Source of the DNA: Akkermansia muciniphila
GTDB taxonomy: Bacteria; Verrucomicrobiota; Verrucomicrobiia; Verrucomicrobiales; DEV007
Direction: 5' to 3'
NCBI GenBank assembly: GCA_945883495.1
Contig: CAMCXS010000036.1
Span: 1-55,884 of the forward strand
DNA length: 55,884 bases
Positions 26,654-35,764 of this stretch are shown in pieces. Both the position numbers and the translations under genes were made by a program. How positions within the stretch are numbered: position 1 is the stretch's first letter; every line of letters begins with the position of its first letter. A model generated the notes under the pieces. That model saw nothing but the letters and a program-made list of their open reading frames with translations, ran no database searches and was not told the DNA's origin.

Positions 26654-29600
26654 ATGAGAAGAATCAGCACCTCGCTCATCCTCGATGAACATCGGGGCGC
26701 CTGTCCCAGAAGAGGTAAATGGGTCGGCTGTTGGATCGGTCTGCTCCTTCCTGTTTGGCTGGGATGTTTGGTGGCTTCCGCAACCGGCATGGATACGGGC
26801 ACTATCTTTTTTAGCGAGTACATCGAGGGATCGACCGGGAACAACAAAGCCTTGGAGATCTTCAACAACTCGGGGGCCGAGGTCGATCTGAGCGACTTTC
26901 GGGTTGAGATTTACCGAAACGGTGCGGCCACTGCGTCGGCCACCATTCTTCTTAGCGGGACCATGGCGGTGGATGGCGTCTTGGTGATCGCTCATGGGGA
27001 TGCGGATTCCGCCGTGCAGGTAAAGACCGACCTCTCCAACAACAACATCAATCACAACGGCGATGACGCCTACGTGCTGCGACAAATTAGCAGCAACGCG
27101 ATTTTTGATCTGTTTGGCGTGGTGGGCACGGATCCGGGTACGGGGTGGATAGACGGGAGCGTATCCACTGTGGATGCGACGCTGCGCCGAAGATCCTCCG
27201 TAATGGTGGGAAACCCGAATGGCTTCAGCCCAATTGAAACGCTGGGTTTGGAGTGGGAAGCCTATCCTGATTCCAACTACGATGGGCTTGGTTCCCATTC
27301 CGTCGGAGTTCCCGTATCGGTCACTTTGGCCGGCTTGAGTAGCCAGCCTGAGTCTCCGCTAACACCCGGATTTAACGATGTCGTGCTTGCTGGCTTCCAG
27401 CTGACCGCGAGCGCGGCGATCGATTTCACGGCGGTCGCGGTTTCAGCCTCCGGAACCGCGGAATCGACCGACCTGTCCTCGGTGCGGATTTTCCGCGACG
27501 ACAACGGGAATGGACTGATTGATGGATCCGAAGGTGAGGTTTCCGAGGGGCCGGTGGCGTTCCAATCTTCCATGGTGTTTTCGGGATTGACCGACCAACG
27601 AGGTCTTACCGGTGTCCGGTCCTATTTGGTGGTGGCCGACATCGCCGTTGCCGCCACGGCGGGCCGCACGGTTACGATCCGCCTTGATGCCGCCGGTTTG
27701 ACGACTACCGCCGCGACGCAGACGGGAACAGCGACAGGGGCGGTGCGGACGATTGAGGCTTCCGTGCCGGTGGATGTGGTCATCAATGAAGTGGATTACG
27801 ATCAGGTAGGCGCTGATACCGCGGAGTTCATTGAACTCTTTAACAGAGGAACAGCCGACGTCGATCTGAGCCGCTTTGCCTTGCACCTGGTCGATAGCGG
27901 AGGCGGGGCTCCCTATCGCACCCTTCCGCTCAGTGGTGCCATTCCCGCAGGGGGCTTTTTTGTGGTGGGTAACGTGCCTGGAGCCGACTTGGATCCCAGC
28001 CTAGATCAAGACCTGATTCAGAACGGCCCCGATGATGGAATCGTCTTGATGAACGGAACCAGCACCGTTGATGCAGTGGGCTACGAGGGAAGCGGCTCGG
28101 CGGTGGCGGAGGGGAGCGCAACGAACCTTGGCGACAGCAATACAGTGGAAAACCTGTCCCTGAGCCGAATCCCGAATGGAACAGATACAAATGACAACAG
28201 TGCGGACTTCAACCTAGCCACGGCGACCCCCAAGGGATCAAATACTCCGGGCCAACCCGACCTGACGATCCAGCTCCGTGGAACTGGGACGGGAACCACC
28301 GGATTCCAATTTACGTATTCGATTCTGGTGAGTAACGTTGGGACGGCTTCGGCTGTCGGTGTCGTTGCGGAGTTTACGCTGCCGACCGGTCTGACCTACG
28401 TCGGCGTTTCGGGTTCGAATGGTTTTACCGGGGTGCACTCCGCCGGTAAGGTCACGATAAGCGGGGCGCTGCTGGACGCGGGAGAGAGCGCTCTCCTCAC
28501 CATCCCCGTGGTGCCTCCGGTGGCCGGGACCTACACGGCTCCGGCTGGGGCGGCCGTCGCTGATCCCACGAATACAATTGCGGAAGCAAGCGAAGCGAAT
28601 AACGCGACATCGACGGATCTTATTACCGTGGTAACGGATCCGCCGCCAAACTCGGCCATCATGACAGGCCGGTCTCCGCAGGCCGCCGGGGAATTGATTG
28701 CGGGTTCGACCGATGTGGTCTTGGCTGGATTTCGGGTGACGACGAATGCAGCACTCGATTTGACTGGGGTGACGGTGACTTTGGAGGAGACGGCAACTGC
28801 TGCGGATCTCGAGGCCTTTCGGATCTTCGCCGATGAGAATGATGACGGAGTGATCAATGGAGGCGATGCCAACGTCTCTGACACATTGCCTTTCGCAACA
28901 TCGCTCTCTTTTAGCCTCACGGGACAAACGATCCCGTCCGCCACCCGGAGTTACTTGATCGTAGCAAATGTGGTGTTTACCGCGACTGCGGGCCGCTCGG
29001 TGGCGGCCAGCGTCTTGCCCGGGGCTTTTGCGACCAGCGCCGGAATCCGCAGCGGCGGGATGACCAGCGCCTCCCGGACAATCTCCGCAGGCATCGCGCC
29101 TCGCTTCGTGACCCAGCCAGCAGGGACGACGATTTTCAACGGAGAAACGGCCACCCTATCCGTGTCCGTCACCGGCACTCTGACGCCAAGCCTTCAATGG
29201 TTTCAGGGAACCACTGGCATCACCTCCAATCCGATCTCCGGTGCGAACGGAACCTCGTTTACCACGCCAGCCCTGTCGGCGACCACGAATTATTGGGTGC
29301 GGGCGACGAACGCGGCAGGGATCGTGAACAGCAATACGGCGAAAGTTACAGTTATCGAGATCCCAGACGCGCGGCTCAGCAACTTGGCGTTGAGCGACGG
29401 CAGTCTCGATCCTCTGTTCTCGTCGGATGAGCTTTTCTATAGCCTGAGCGTGCCCGGCTCCGTCTCGCAAGTCACCCTAACGCCGACCTCGGTTCAGAGT
29501 GCGTCCGCCATCCGAGTGAACAGTGAGACGGTAGCGTCGGGAAGCGCCAGTGCGCCCATCCCGCTGTCATTCGGGAACAACCTGATTTTCGTCGTGGTCA

Positions 29601-32600
29601 CCCAGGAGACTATCTCTCAGACCTACGCCATCACGGTCTTCCGGCGCAGCAACAATGCGACGCTCAGTGGTCTGGCGCTTTCGGCGGGGAGTCTCACCCC
29701 GGGATTCGACTCAGGAATCGCGGACTATACGGCATTCGTTCCATTTTCCACCACCTGGGTTGCGGTTACGCCGATCACGGAGAACACCGCAGCCTCCGTA
29801 ACCGTGAATGGCATTCCTTCGCGGTCGGGAGTGGCGAGCGCTCCGGTGGTCCTGAAGGTGGGGGCCAACCCGGTCACCGTGAACGTGACATCTCAGGATG
29901 GAACTGCGGAGAGGGAATACCGGGTGGTTGTGAATCGTCACGCGGACAGCAGCTTGTCGGCGTTGCTCCTGAGCCAAGGGAACCTCAGCCCCGTTTTCGC
30001 GCCGGGGACGCTGAACTACGAGGTGACGGTTCCTTTTCCAACTGCCAGTTTGACCCTCACGCCCAGCGCTTCAAGTTCCGCGGCCACGATCCGAGTCGCA
30101 AATGAACCGGTGTTGTCGGGAGCAGTAAGCGCCGCTCTTCCGTTGGAGCCAGGGGTTAACCCGATTGCGATTGAGGTGAGCGGGGAGGACGGGGCGGCCA
30201 CGGTTTATCACCTGTCGGTGCGGCGGTTGGCGAATCCGGCGTTGGCCAATCTGGATCTATTCGGGGCTGAAATCGAACCCAGCTTTGATCCAGAGATCAC
30301 CGACTACAGTCTGTCGGTGCCCTCCACGGTGACTGAGCTGCGGGTCAGGCCAACTGCGGTGGACCCCAACGGCACGATCACGGTGAACGGCTCTTCGGTC
30401 GTCTCAGGAAGCGAGAGCCAGGCGATTCTGCTTAGCGGTGGTGCCAATAGGATTGAAGTGGTCTCGATCGCCCGTGATGGGTTGGCCAGCCGCGTCTACC
30501 ACATCGACGTGCAGCGCAACGGATCAGAAATTGAGGTCAGCGCTGGAGACCGCGCCCTGAACCATGGCTCATCGATCTTTGACGTCGGTGGCACTCTGCC
30601 CGGCCGGACGGTATCCAAGGTCCTCACCATTCGCAACCTGGGCCAGGAGGCCTTGACCGGAGTGTCCGCCGAAATTACTGGAGATTCCCGATTCCGCGCG
30701 GAATTGGAGTTCGACACGGTGGAACCCGGGACGAGCACGAAGCTGACGGTGAGCTTCCAACCGTTTGATCGCTCCGAGTCATCGGCAACGCTAGCGATCT
30801 TGAGCTCCGACGAAGACGAGAGCCCCTATGTCATCACCGTAACGGGCTCCGGCGATCCGAGAGCGGCTAAGCCGGTGGTAGCGCCTGAGAAGGAGGCTCA
30901 GGCAGTGAGTGCCGTTGGTGCGACTTGGGAACGCGGGTTCGCCGGCGTCTACGATGGCCTGATTTGGGCTCAGGGAGATGCCCCGGCTCTGCTTGGCGCG
31001 GTGACGCGGGTGGTAATCTCTACCCCGGCGGGAGGGGCCCTGCATCCGGCCATCTCTGGCGTGATCGAGTTCAAGGGACGAGTTGAGGCCTTCAAGGGCA
31101 CGTTCCGCTCTGGAGGTCAATTCGAGACCTCGGTCGTGGCCTCGGATGGTTCAATCCTGGGGATTTCGCTTCAGCTGATGAAATCGACCGAGGGCGGCGC
31201 TTTCCTGCTGCGGGGCTCGGCTTCGTTGCTTCCGCAGGGGGGACGGCGGATTCTAGGCGTGGTGGATCTTCCGCAAGCGCCTTACAAGGACCGGGGCCCT
31301 CGGGCGCCTGGCGAGCGTGTAGGCCGATACACAGTGGTGCTTCCTAGCGAATCCGCATGGAACGAGAATGCGCCTGGTGGTGACGGTTGGGCGTTGGTGA
31401 CCGTAAACCGCGCCGGAGTCTTCGATTTGACGGGCGTAATGGGGGATGGCGTGCGCTTCACGGAGACAGGCTATTTGTCAGCGAAAGGTGAAGTCTCGAT
31501 TTTCCGGAACCTGTATGCGTCAGTACCGGAGCGTGGTCGTATCGGCGGGAAACTGATTTTCCGAGAGCAGCCTGGAATCAGCGATTTCGACGGGCGTTTG
31601 CGCTGGACGAAGTTTGGGGATCAGAAGGAGGGACAAGATCTGGGCGGGTTTGACCTTATGGTGTGGGCCGTCGGAGCTCGGTACACCGCTCCAAGGCCGG
31701 GCGCGCGGATGTTGCCGGGGTTGGCAGATCACCATTACAACGCGGAGTGGACGCTAATCGGTCCCACTGCGCCGTTTGGGGATGGCGACTCTGGCAACCG
31801 GGCGCTCTCTTGGCTCGGGAACCATCGGTTGCTCCATTTCGGACCGGAGCAACTTCGCGGAGGCGGCACTCCTTCCACCGGAAAGGTGGAGGGCAGCTTT
31901 CGCGGTCAAACTGGGCCGAAACGGGTCGATTTCTCAGGCGTCGCGCTTCAAAAGCAGGGAATCGCCGCCGGACTCTTTGTGAATGAGGGCCTTACCGGAG
32001 CGCTTCGCATCCTTGCGGACACGAAGTTCCCGTATCCTGGCAGTGAATCTTTGGATCCGCCCACTCGCGTAGAAAGCACGGCTCCATGGGTCAACCCCTC
32101 CGAAACAGCCGTTACGTTTTCAGCGGCCGCGGCGGGGAACTACTCCGGGATTCTCACCCAGAATGGTGACATCGCCGGGGCTCTTGAGGAGGTGACCGTT
32201 ACTGTCGGCGGACAAGTGAGCGGCACGCTTTGGATCCATGGCCGCCGTCAGTCCTTCAAGGGGAGCCTCGGAGGAGTCCTGACTGCATCGCCCGGCACGG
32301 CCATCAACCTGCAACTCATGATGTCTGCTGGTGGCTACGCACTCGACGGTGCCGTGATCACTGGAGGTGGAAGCTTCGACGTCGACGCCCAACAGCACAT
32401 CGCTTTCTCTGCCTCAAGCCCGGCTCCGCATGCTGGCGCTTACACGATCGTAGTGCGGGCACCGGACGGAGTGAAGCCTGAGTCGGCTCCGGGCGGCGAC
32501 GGTTACGGGGCGCTGGTGGTGAGCGGGCGGGGACTTTGTACCGGCACGTTGCACTTAGCCGATGGGACGACGGTGACGTTTGGTGGAAGTCCTGGTCGAG

Positions 32601-33172
32601 GCGTGAGCACTCAGACAGAATGGGCTTTCCATCGAGGGCTGTATGGAAAAACCCCGCGTGGCTACGTAGCGGGCAAGATTGTCTTCCGCGAGGTCGATGG
32701 AGTGAGCGATCTGGACGGAGAGTGGAGGTGGGTGAAGGATCCGGGGGCTCCTCCTGTTCGCAGTTATCCTTCAGGCTTTGACCTTGAAGTCAAAGTGGTG
32801 GGGAGCCGCTACGCCGTTCCCGCGGCGGGAGTTCGCGCCATGGACGGTCTGGCTGAAGCGGAGCAGAACATTTGGTGCCGATGGTCGGGCGTGGATCTAT
32901 CTACTTCGCCAGAACTTACGCTGATCGACTTGAACCGGACCGGGACTTGGACCGCCGCGAATCGGCTCGTTTGCTACGGTCCCGAGGCTGTCAGTGTTCG
33001 ATTCAATCCCCGCACGGGTCTTCTCACGGGCACTGCAGTGGATAAGGCTCGCGGCATCAACCTCGGCTTCGGCGCCGCTCTCCTCCAAAAACAGGATTTG
33101 CTGGGAGGAAGTTATCGTGTTGGCGGCAAGGCGGGGCTCTTTGTCATTGAGTCGCGGAACCCAGCTCCATGA
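26654..33172 (+). CDS. Giant modular surface protein (lamin-tail, CARDB, cadherin-like repeats)
   Basis: A 2172-residue exported protein. The signal region is about 22-48 and contains LGC, so it may be lipidated. Approximate order: lamin-tail-like domain 50-150; beta module with loop DDNGNGLIDG 219-370; second lamin-tail domain 372-480; CARDB-like domain 534-640; a second copy of the loop module (DENDDGVINGGD) 666-814; Ig-like domain 815-905; four cadherin-like beta-sandwich repeats 905-1290, each opening with a motif like LSNLALSDGSL; a choice-of-anchor/ASPM-like domain 1291-1400; and a large C-terminal module present twice (about 1426-1805 and 1810-2172; compare GKLIFREQPGISDFDGRLRW with GKIVFREVDGVSDLDGEWRW). 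It is probably an extracellular adhesin or matrix protein; no enzyme motif was seen. It stands alone, with no obvious sorting partner. Confidence 0.8.
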   Translation: MRRISTSLILDEHRGACPRRGKWVGCWIGLLLPVWLGCLVASATGMDTGTIFFSEYIEGSTGNNKALEIFNNSGAEVDLSDFRVEIYRNGAATASATILLSGTMAVDGVLVIAHGDADSAVQVKTDLSNNNINHNGDDAYVLRQISSNAIFDLFGVVGTDPGTGWIDGSVSTVDATLRRRSSVMVGNPNGFSPIETLGLEWEAYPDSNYDGLGSHSVGVPVSVTLAGLSSQPESPLTPGFNDVVLAGFQLTASAAIDFTAVAVSASGTAESTDLSSVRIFRDDNGNGLIDGSEGEVSEGPVAFQSSMVFSGLTDQRGLTGVRSYLVVADIAVAATAGRTVTIRLDAAGLTTTAATQTGTATGAVRTIEASVPVDVVINEVDYDQVGADTAEFIELFNRGTADVDLSRFALHLVDSGGGAPYRTLPLSGAIPAGGFFVVGNVPGADLDPSLDQDLIQNGPDDGIVLMNGTSTVDAVGYEGSGSAVAEGSATNLGDSNTVENLSLSRIPNGTDTNDNSADFNLATATPKGSNTPGQPDLTIQLRGTGTGTTGFQFTYSILVSNVGTASAVGVVAEFTLPTGLTYVGVSGSNGFTGVHSAGKVTISGALLDAGESALLTIPVVPPVAGTYTAPAGAAVADPTNTIAEASEANNATSTDLITVVTDPPPNSAIMTGRSPQAAGELIAGSTDVVLAGFRVTTNAALDLTGVTVTLEETATAADLEAFRIFADENDDGVINGGDANVSDTLPFATSLSFSLTGQTIPSATRSYLIVANVVFTATAGRSVAASVLPGAFATSAGIRSGGMTSASRTISAGIAPRFVTQPAGTTIFNGETATLSVSVTGTLTPSLQWFQGTTGITSNPISGANGTSFTTPALSATTNYWVRATNAAGIVNSNTAKVTVIEIPDARLSNLALSDGSLDPLFSSDELFYSLSVPGSVSQVTLTPTSVQSASAIRVNSETVASGSASAPIPLSFGNNLIFVVVTQETISQTYAITVFRRSNNATLSGLALSAGSLTPGFDSGIADYTAFVPFSTTWVAVTPITENTAASVTVNGIPSRSGVASAPVVLKVGANPVTVNVTSQDGTAEREYRVVVNRHADSSLSALLLSQGNLSPVFAPGTLNYEVTVPFPTASLTLTPSASSSAATIRVANEPVLSGAVSAALPLEPGVNPIAIEVSGEDGAATVYHLSVRRLANPALANLDLFGAEIEPSFDPEITDYSLSVPSTVTELRVRPTAVDPNGTITVNGSSVVSGSESQAILLSGGANRIEVVSIARDGLASRVYHIDVQRNGSEIEVSAGDRALNHGSSIFDVGGTLPGRTVSKVLTIRNLGQEALTGVSAEITGDSRFRAELEFDTVEPGTSTKLTVSFQPFDRSESSATLAILSSDEDESPYVITVTGSGDPRAAKPVVAPEKEAQAVSAVGATWERGFAGVYDGLIWAQGDAPALLGAVTRVVISTPAGGALHPAISGVIEFKGRVEAFKGTFRSGGQFETSVVASDGSILGISLQLMKSTEGGAFLLRGSASLLPQGGRRILGVVDLPQAPYKDRGPRAPGERVGRYTVVLPSESAWNENAPGGDGWALVTVNRAGVFDLTGVMGDGVRFTETGYLSAKGEVSIFRNLYASVPERGRIGGKLIFREQPGISDFDGRLRWTKFGDQKEGQDLGGFDLMVWAVGARYTAPRPGARMLPGLADHHYNAEWTLIGPTAPFGDGDSGNRALSWLGNHRLLHFGPEQLRGGGTPSTGKVEGSFRGQTGPKRVDFSGVALQKQGIAAGLFVNEGLTGALRILADTKFPYPGSESLDPPTRVESTAPWVNPSETAVTFSAAAAGNYSGILTQNGDIAGALEEVTVTVGGQVSGTLWIHGRRQSFKGSLGGVLTASPGTAINLQLMMSAGGYALDGAVITGGGSFDVDAQQHIAFSASSPAPHAGAYTIVVRAPDGVKPESAPGGDGYGALVVSGRGLCTGTLHLADGTTVTFGGSPGRGVSTQTEWAFHRGLYGKTPRGYVAGKIVFREVDGVSDLDGEWRWVKDPGAPPVRSYPSGFDLEVKVVGSRYAVPAAGVRAMDGLAEAEQNIWCRWSGVDLSTSPELTLIDLNRTGTWTAANRLVCYGPEAVSVRFNPRTGLLTGTAVDKARGINLGFGAALLQKQDLLGGSYRVGGKAGLFVIESRNPAP

Positions 33173-33229
33173 CGGGCGCAGTCATTGCTTGAGGTTGGCC
33201 AGGTCCGGCGGATGGTCCGCCCGGTCAAC

Positions 33230-33916
33230 ATGTCCGTCTCCAGCTCCTCGACTCCCGCACTCCCTGGTATTCGCGACGCGATCTTAGCAACGTTGCGGCA
33301 GAATCGCTGGGCCTGCCTGGGACTGAACGTTGCCGTGATCGGCTTGGTGATGAGCTACTATCGCTGGCCTGCGATGAGCGAGCTTTGGGAGGCAGTGGGT
33401 CACGTGAAGACAAAGTGGTCCTACGCCTTTTCCGCGATTTCGACGATGGTGGCCGCCGTGGTTCTACCGGCGCTGGTGCAACGAGCCATGGGGGTGGAAC
33501 CCGGACCCGGCCAAGCGCGCCGCTTGGCATGGTCCGCGGTGTACTGGGCCTACCGGGGCATGGAGATCGACTGGTTCTATCGCATGCAAGGCGAGCTTTT
33601 TGGCACTGGGACGGATTGGCAGACGGTGGGCATCAAGCTGGCCGTGGATCAGTTCATCTACAGCGCGATTTGGGCGGTGCCGTCTTATTTGATTTTTGTG
33701 CGCTGGGTGGAGCACCGCGGCTTGAAGCAGGCGCTGGCCACGATGGATCGAAGGTTTTGGACGCACACCTATTGGTCGGTGCTGTTCACCAACTGGCTGG
33801 TTTGGCTGCCAGCGGTCTCCCTGGTTTACAGCTTGCCGCCAGCCCTTCAGTTTCCGCTATTCTCGTTGATCCTGAGTTTTTACATCCTCTTGATCACGGT
33901 TCTGGTGAAAGCTTGA
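33230..33916 (+). CDS. Multi-pass membrane protein, possibly Mpv17-like
   Basis: A 228-residue protein with about four to five predicted membrane segments (GLNVAVIGLVMSYY; AISTMVAAVVLPALV; FIYSAIWAVPSYLIF; VLFTNWLVWLPAVSLVY; LFSLILSFYILLITVLV). KLAVDQFIYSAIW and YWSVLFTNWLVWLPA recall the DQ and W-xNWxVWP motifs of the Mpv17/PMP22 family, but the match is partial and I cannot confirm it. The frame opens earlier (TTG 33185, ATG 33212); ATG 33230 is chosen as the most protein-like start. It lies 33 bases before the RtcB-like gene on the same strand, so the two may be cotranscribed. Confidence 0.6.
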   Translation: MSVSSSSTPALPGIRDAILATLRQNRWACLGLNVAVIGLVMSYYRWPAMSELWEAVGHVKTKWSYAFSAISTMVAAVVLPALVQRAMGVEPGPGQARRLAWSAVYWAYRGMEIDWFYRMQGELFGTGTDWQTVGIKLAVDQFIYSAIWAVPSYLIFVRWVEHRGLKQALATMDRRFWTHTYWSVLFTNWLVWLPAVSLVYSLPPALQFPLFSLILSFYILLITVLVKA

Positions 33917-33949
33917 CAGGATACGAACTAACCCAGATTTTGGCTGTCC

Positions 33950-35542
33950 ATGCCTATCCTCAACGGCAACGACCTCCTTGAGGCCGGTTGGCGCCCTGGG
34001 CCCGAGATTGGCCGGGCTCTCGCCGTCGCGGCGGAGTATGAGCGCAAAGGGATCACGGATCCGAAGTATTTGCTGAAGCTCGTCGCTAAGCAGGTGCCTC
34101 CATCCGCGCCGAAGGCGGAGATGCGTGGCACGGCAGCGCCATTGGCCGAGGCCATCGAAGCCTCATGCGAAGTCACGGCGGAAAACGTGAAAAACGTCCG
34201 CCGCCACATGACCGAGTTGCTTCGCGTGCCGGTGATTGAGCGCGGGGCGATCATGCCGGACGCCTGTCCTGCCGGAGCGGCGTTGGGCACGATTCCCGTG
34301 GGCGGTGCCATCGCGGTGCGCAACGCCATCATTCCCTCCGCCCACAGTGCGGACATCTGCTGCTCAATGTATGCCACGTTCTTCCAATCCGGGAAGGACG
34401 TGAAGGAATTGCTCGACGATCTTATGGCTTCGACGCGGTTTGGCGTTGGTGGGAGAAAAGCCGAGGAGATCGTGCCGCATCCGGTCGTCGATGAACCGGT
34501 CTGGGGAAATCCGTTTCTCTCTGGTCTCCAGGAAAGCGCCCGGGTCCACATCGCCGATCAGGGGGACGGGAACCATTTTGCCTACTTGGGACACGTTGAG
34601 TTTGGACCGGACGACTTGGTGAAATTGGAAACTGCCGGGAAGGCAGAGTTGGCGGCGCGGATGCGATCAGCCTCTGTGTCGGGAGAGCGATTCGAGGGCT
34701 TGGCGCTGGTGACGCATCACGGCTCCCGCGCGCTTGGGGCCAAGGTCTATGCCCGAGGCCAGAAAGCCGCGACCAAGCACACCAACCGCGTAGCTCAGGG
34801 CATCCCGGACTGCGCGCACTGGCTCGATTACAGCGAGTCCGACGGCCAGTCCTATTGGGAGGCGTTGCAATACGTGAGCCGCTGGACCTTGGCGAATCAC
34901 CAGAGCATCCACCGGCGCTTCGTAGAACGCAGCGGTGCCAACGCGGTTTGTGAGTTTGGGAACGAGCACAACTTCGTCTGGAAGCGTGGCGACCTTTTCC
35001 TGCACGGCAAGGGGGCGACGCCTGCTTGGAAGGGGGAGGACCGTCATCCGGCCTTGGGCTTGATCCCACTCAACATGGCGGAGCCCATCTTGATGGTTCT
35101 GGGCAGCGACAACGCCGATTACCTTTCGTTCGCCCCTCATGGAGCGGGACGCAATGTCTCCCGGAGTGCGACGCTGCGGGCGTTTCGCAAGGAGGATGGC
35201 AGTTTGGACGAGCGGCGTGTCCAAGCGGAAATCGCTCGTCGAACCGCCGGATTGGATATTCGCTGGTGGTATGGCCGGCCTGATCTCAGCGAAAGTCCAG
35301 TGGGCTACAAGAACGCGGCCGAGGTGAAGGCGCAGATCGCGCGATTTGGCCTAGCGGAGATCGTGACCGAAATCAGGCCGCTCGGCTGTATCATGGCCGG
35401 GGACATGGGTACGCCGCCTTGGCTGCGCCGGGAGGAGCAACTCACACCGAAGCAGCTCCGGCAAATCGAGCACCGGGCAGACCGGCGCAAGACCCGGCAA
35501 CGGCTGAGTCACGACCGTGGCGAGGACGACGGGGATGTGTAA
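33950..35542 (+). CDS. RtcB-like RNA ligase family protein
   Basis: A 530-residue protein of the RtcB family, which joins 2',3'-cyclic-phosphate or 3'-phosphate RNA ends to 5'-OH ends with Mn2+ and GTP. The metal motif reads SADICCSMYA, with the key Asp and Cys kept where DIGCGM is usual. The GDGNHF (Asn-His), HHGSR, EHNFVW and HGKGATPA motifs follow. The guanylylated-His motif is PHGAGRNVSR. All expected ligands seem present, so it may be active, but it is longer than and diverged from E. coli RtcB and better described as an RtcB homologue. Archease and RtcA are not next to it. Confidence 0.85.
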   Translation: MPILNGNDLLEAGWRPGPEIGRALAVAAEYERKGITDPKYLLKLVAKQVPPSAPKAEMRGTAAPLAEAIEASCEVTAENVKNVRRHMTELLRVPVIERGAIMPDACPAGAALGTIPVGGAIAVRNAIIPSAHSADICCSMYATFFQSGKDVKELLDDLMASTRFGVGGRKAEEIVPHPVVDEPVWGNPFLSGLQESARVHIADQGDGNHFAYLGHVEFGPDDLVKLETAGKAELAARMRSASVSGERFEGLALVTHHGSRALGAKVYARGQKAATKHTNRVAQGIPDCAHWLDYSESDGQSYWEALQYVSRWTLANHQSIHRRFVERSGANAVCEFGNEHNFVWKRGDLFLHGKGATPAWKGEDRHPALGLIPLNMAEPILMVLGSDNADYLSFAPHGAGRNVSRSATLRAFRKEDGSLDERRVQAEIARRTAGLDIRWWYGRPDLSESPVGYKNAAEVKAQIARFGLAEIVTEIRPLGCIMAGDMGTPPWLRREEQLTPKQLRQIEHRADRRKTRQRLSHDRGEDDGDV

Positions 35543-35764
35543 CGGGGCTGGCTCCAATCAGCGATGCTTTTGTCGGACGCGTAGCTGCTGGGTGGATTGA
35601 AGTCCAAATCGCCAGATGAACCTGGCGCCTAGCGTCTCGTAGTTGGCAAACTGGCTCTTCGTCTCTGAAAGTTGGCAGTTGATCTCCGTAGCCCTAGAAA
35701 CTGCTCAAGAAGACGGCGGCTCGCGAATGGCGAACCGCTGTCCTTCGAGAGGGTAGTGGAAAGA

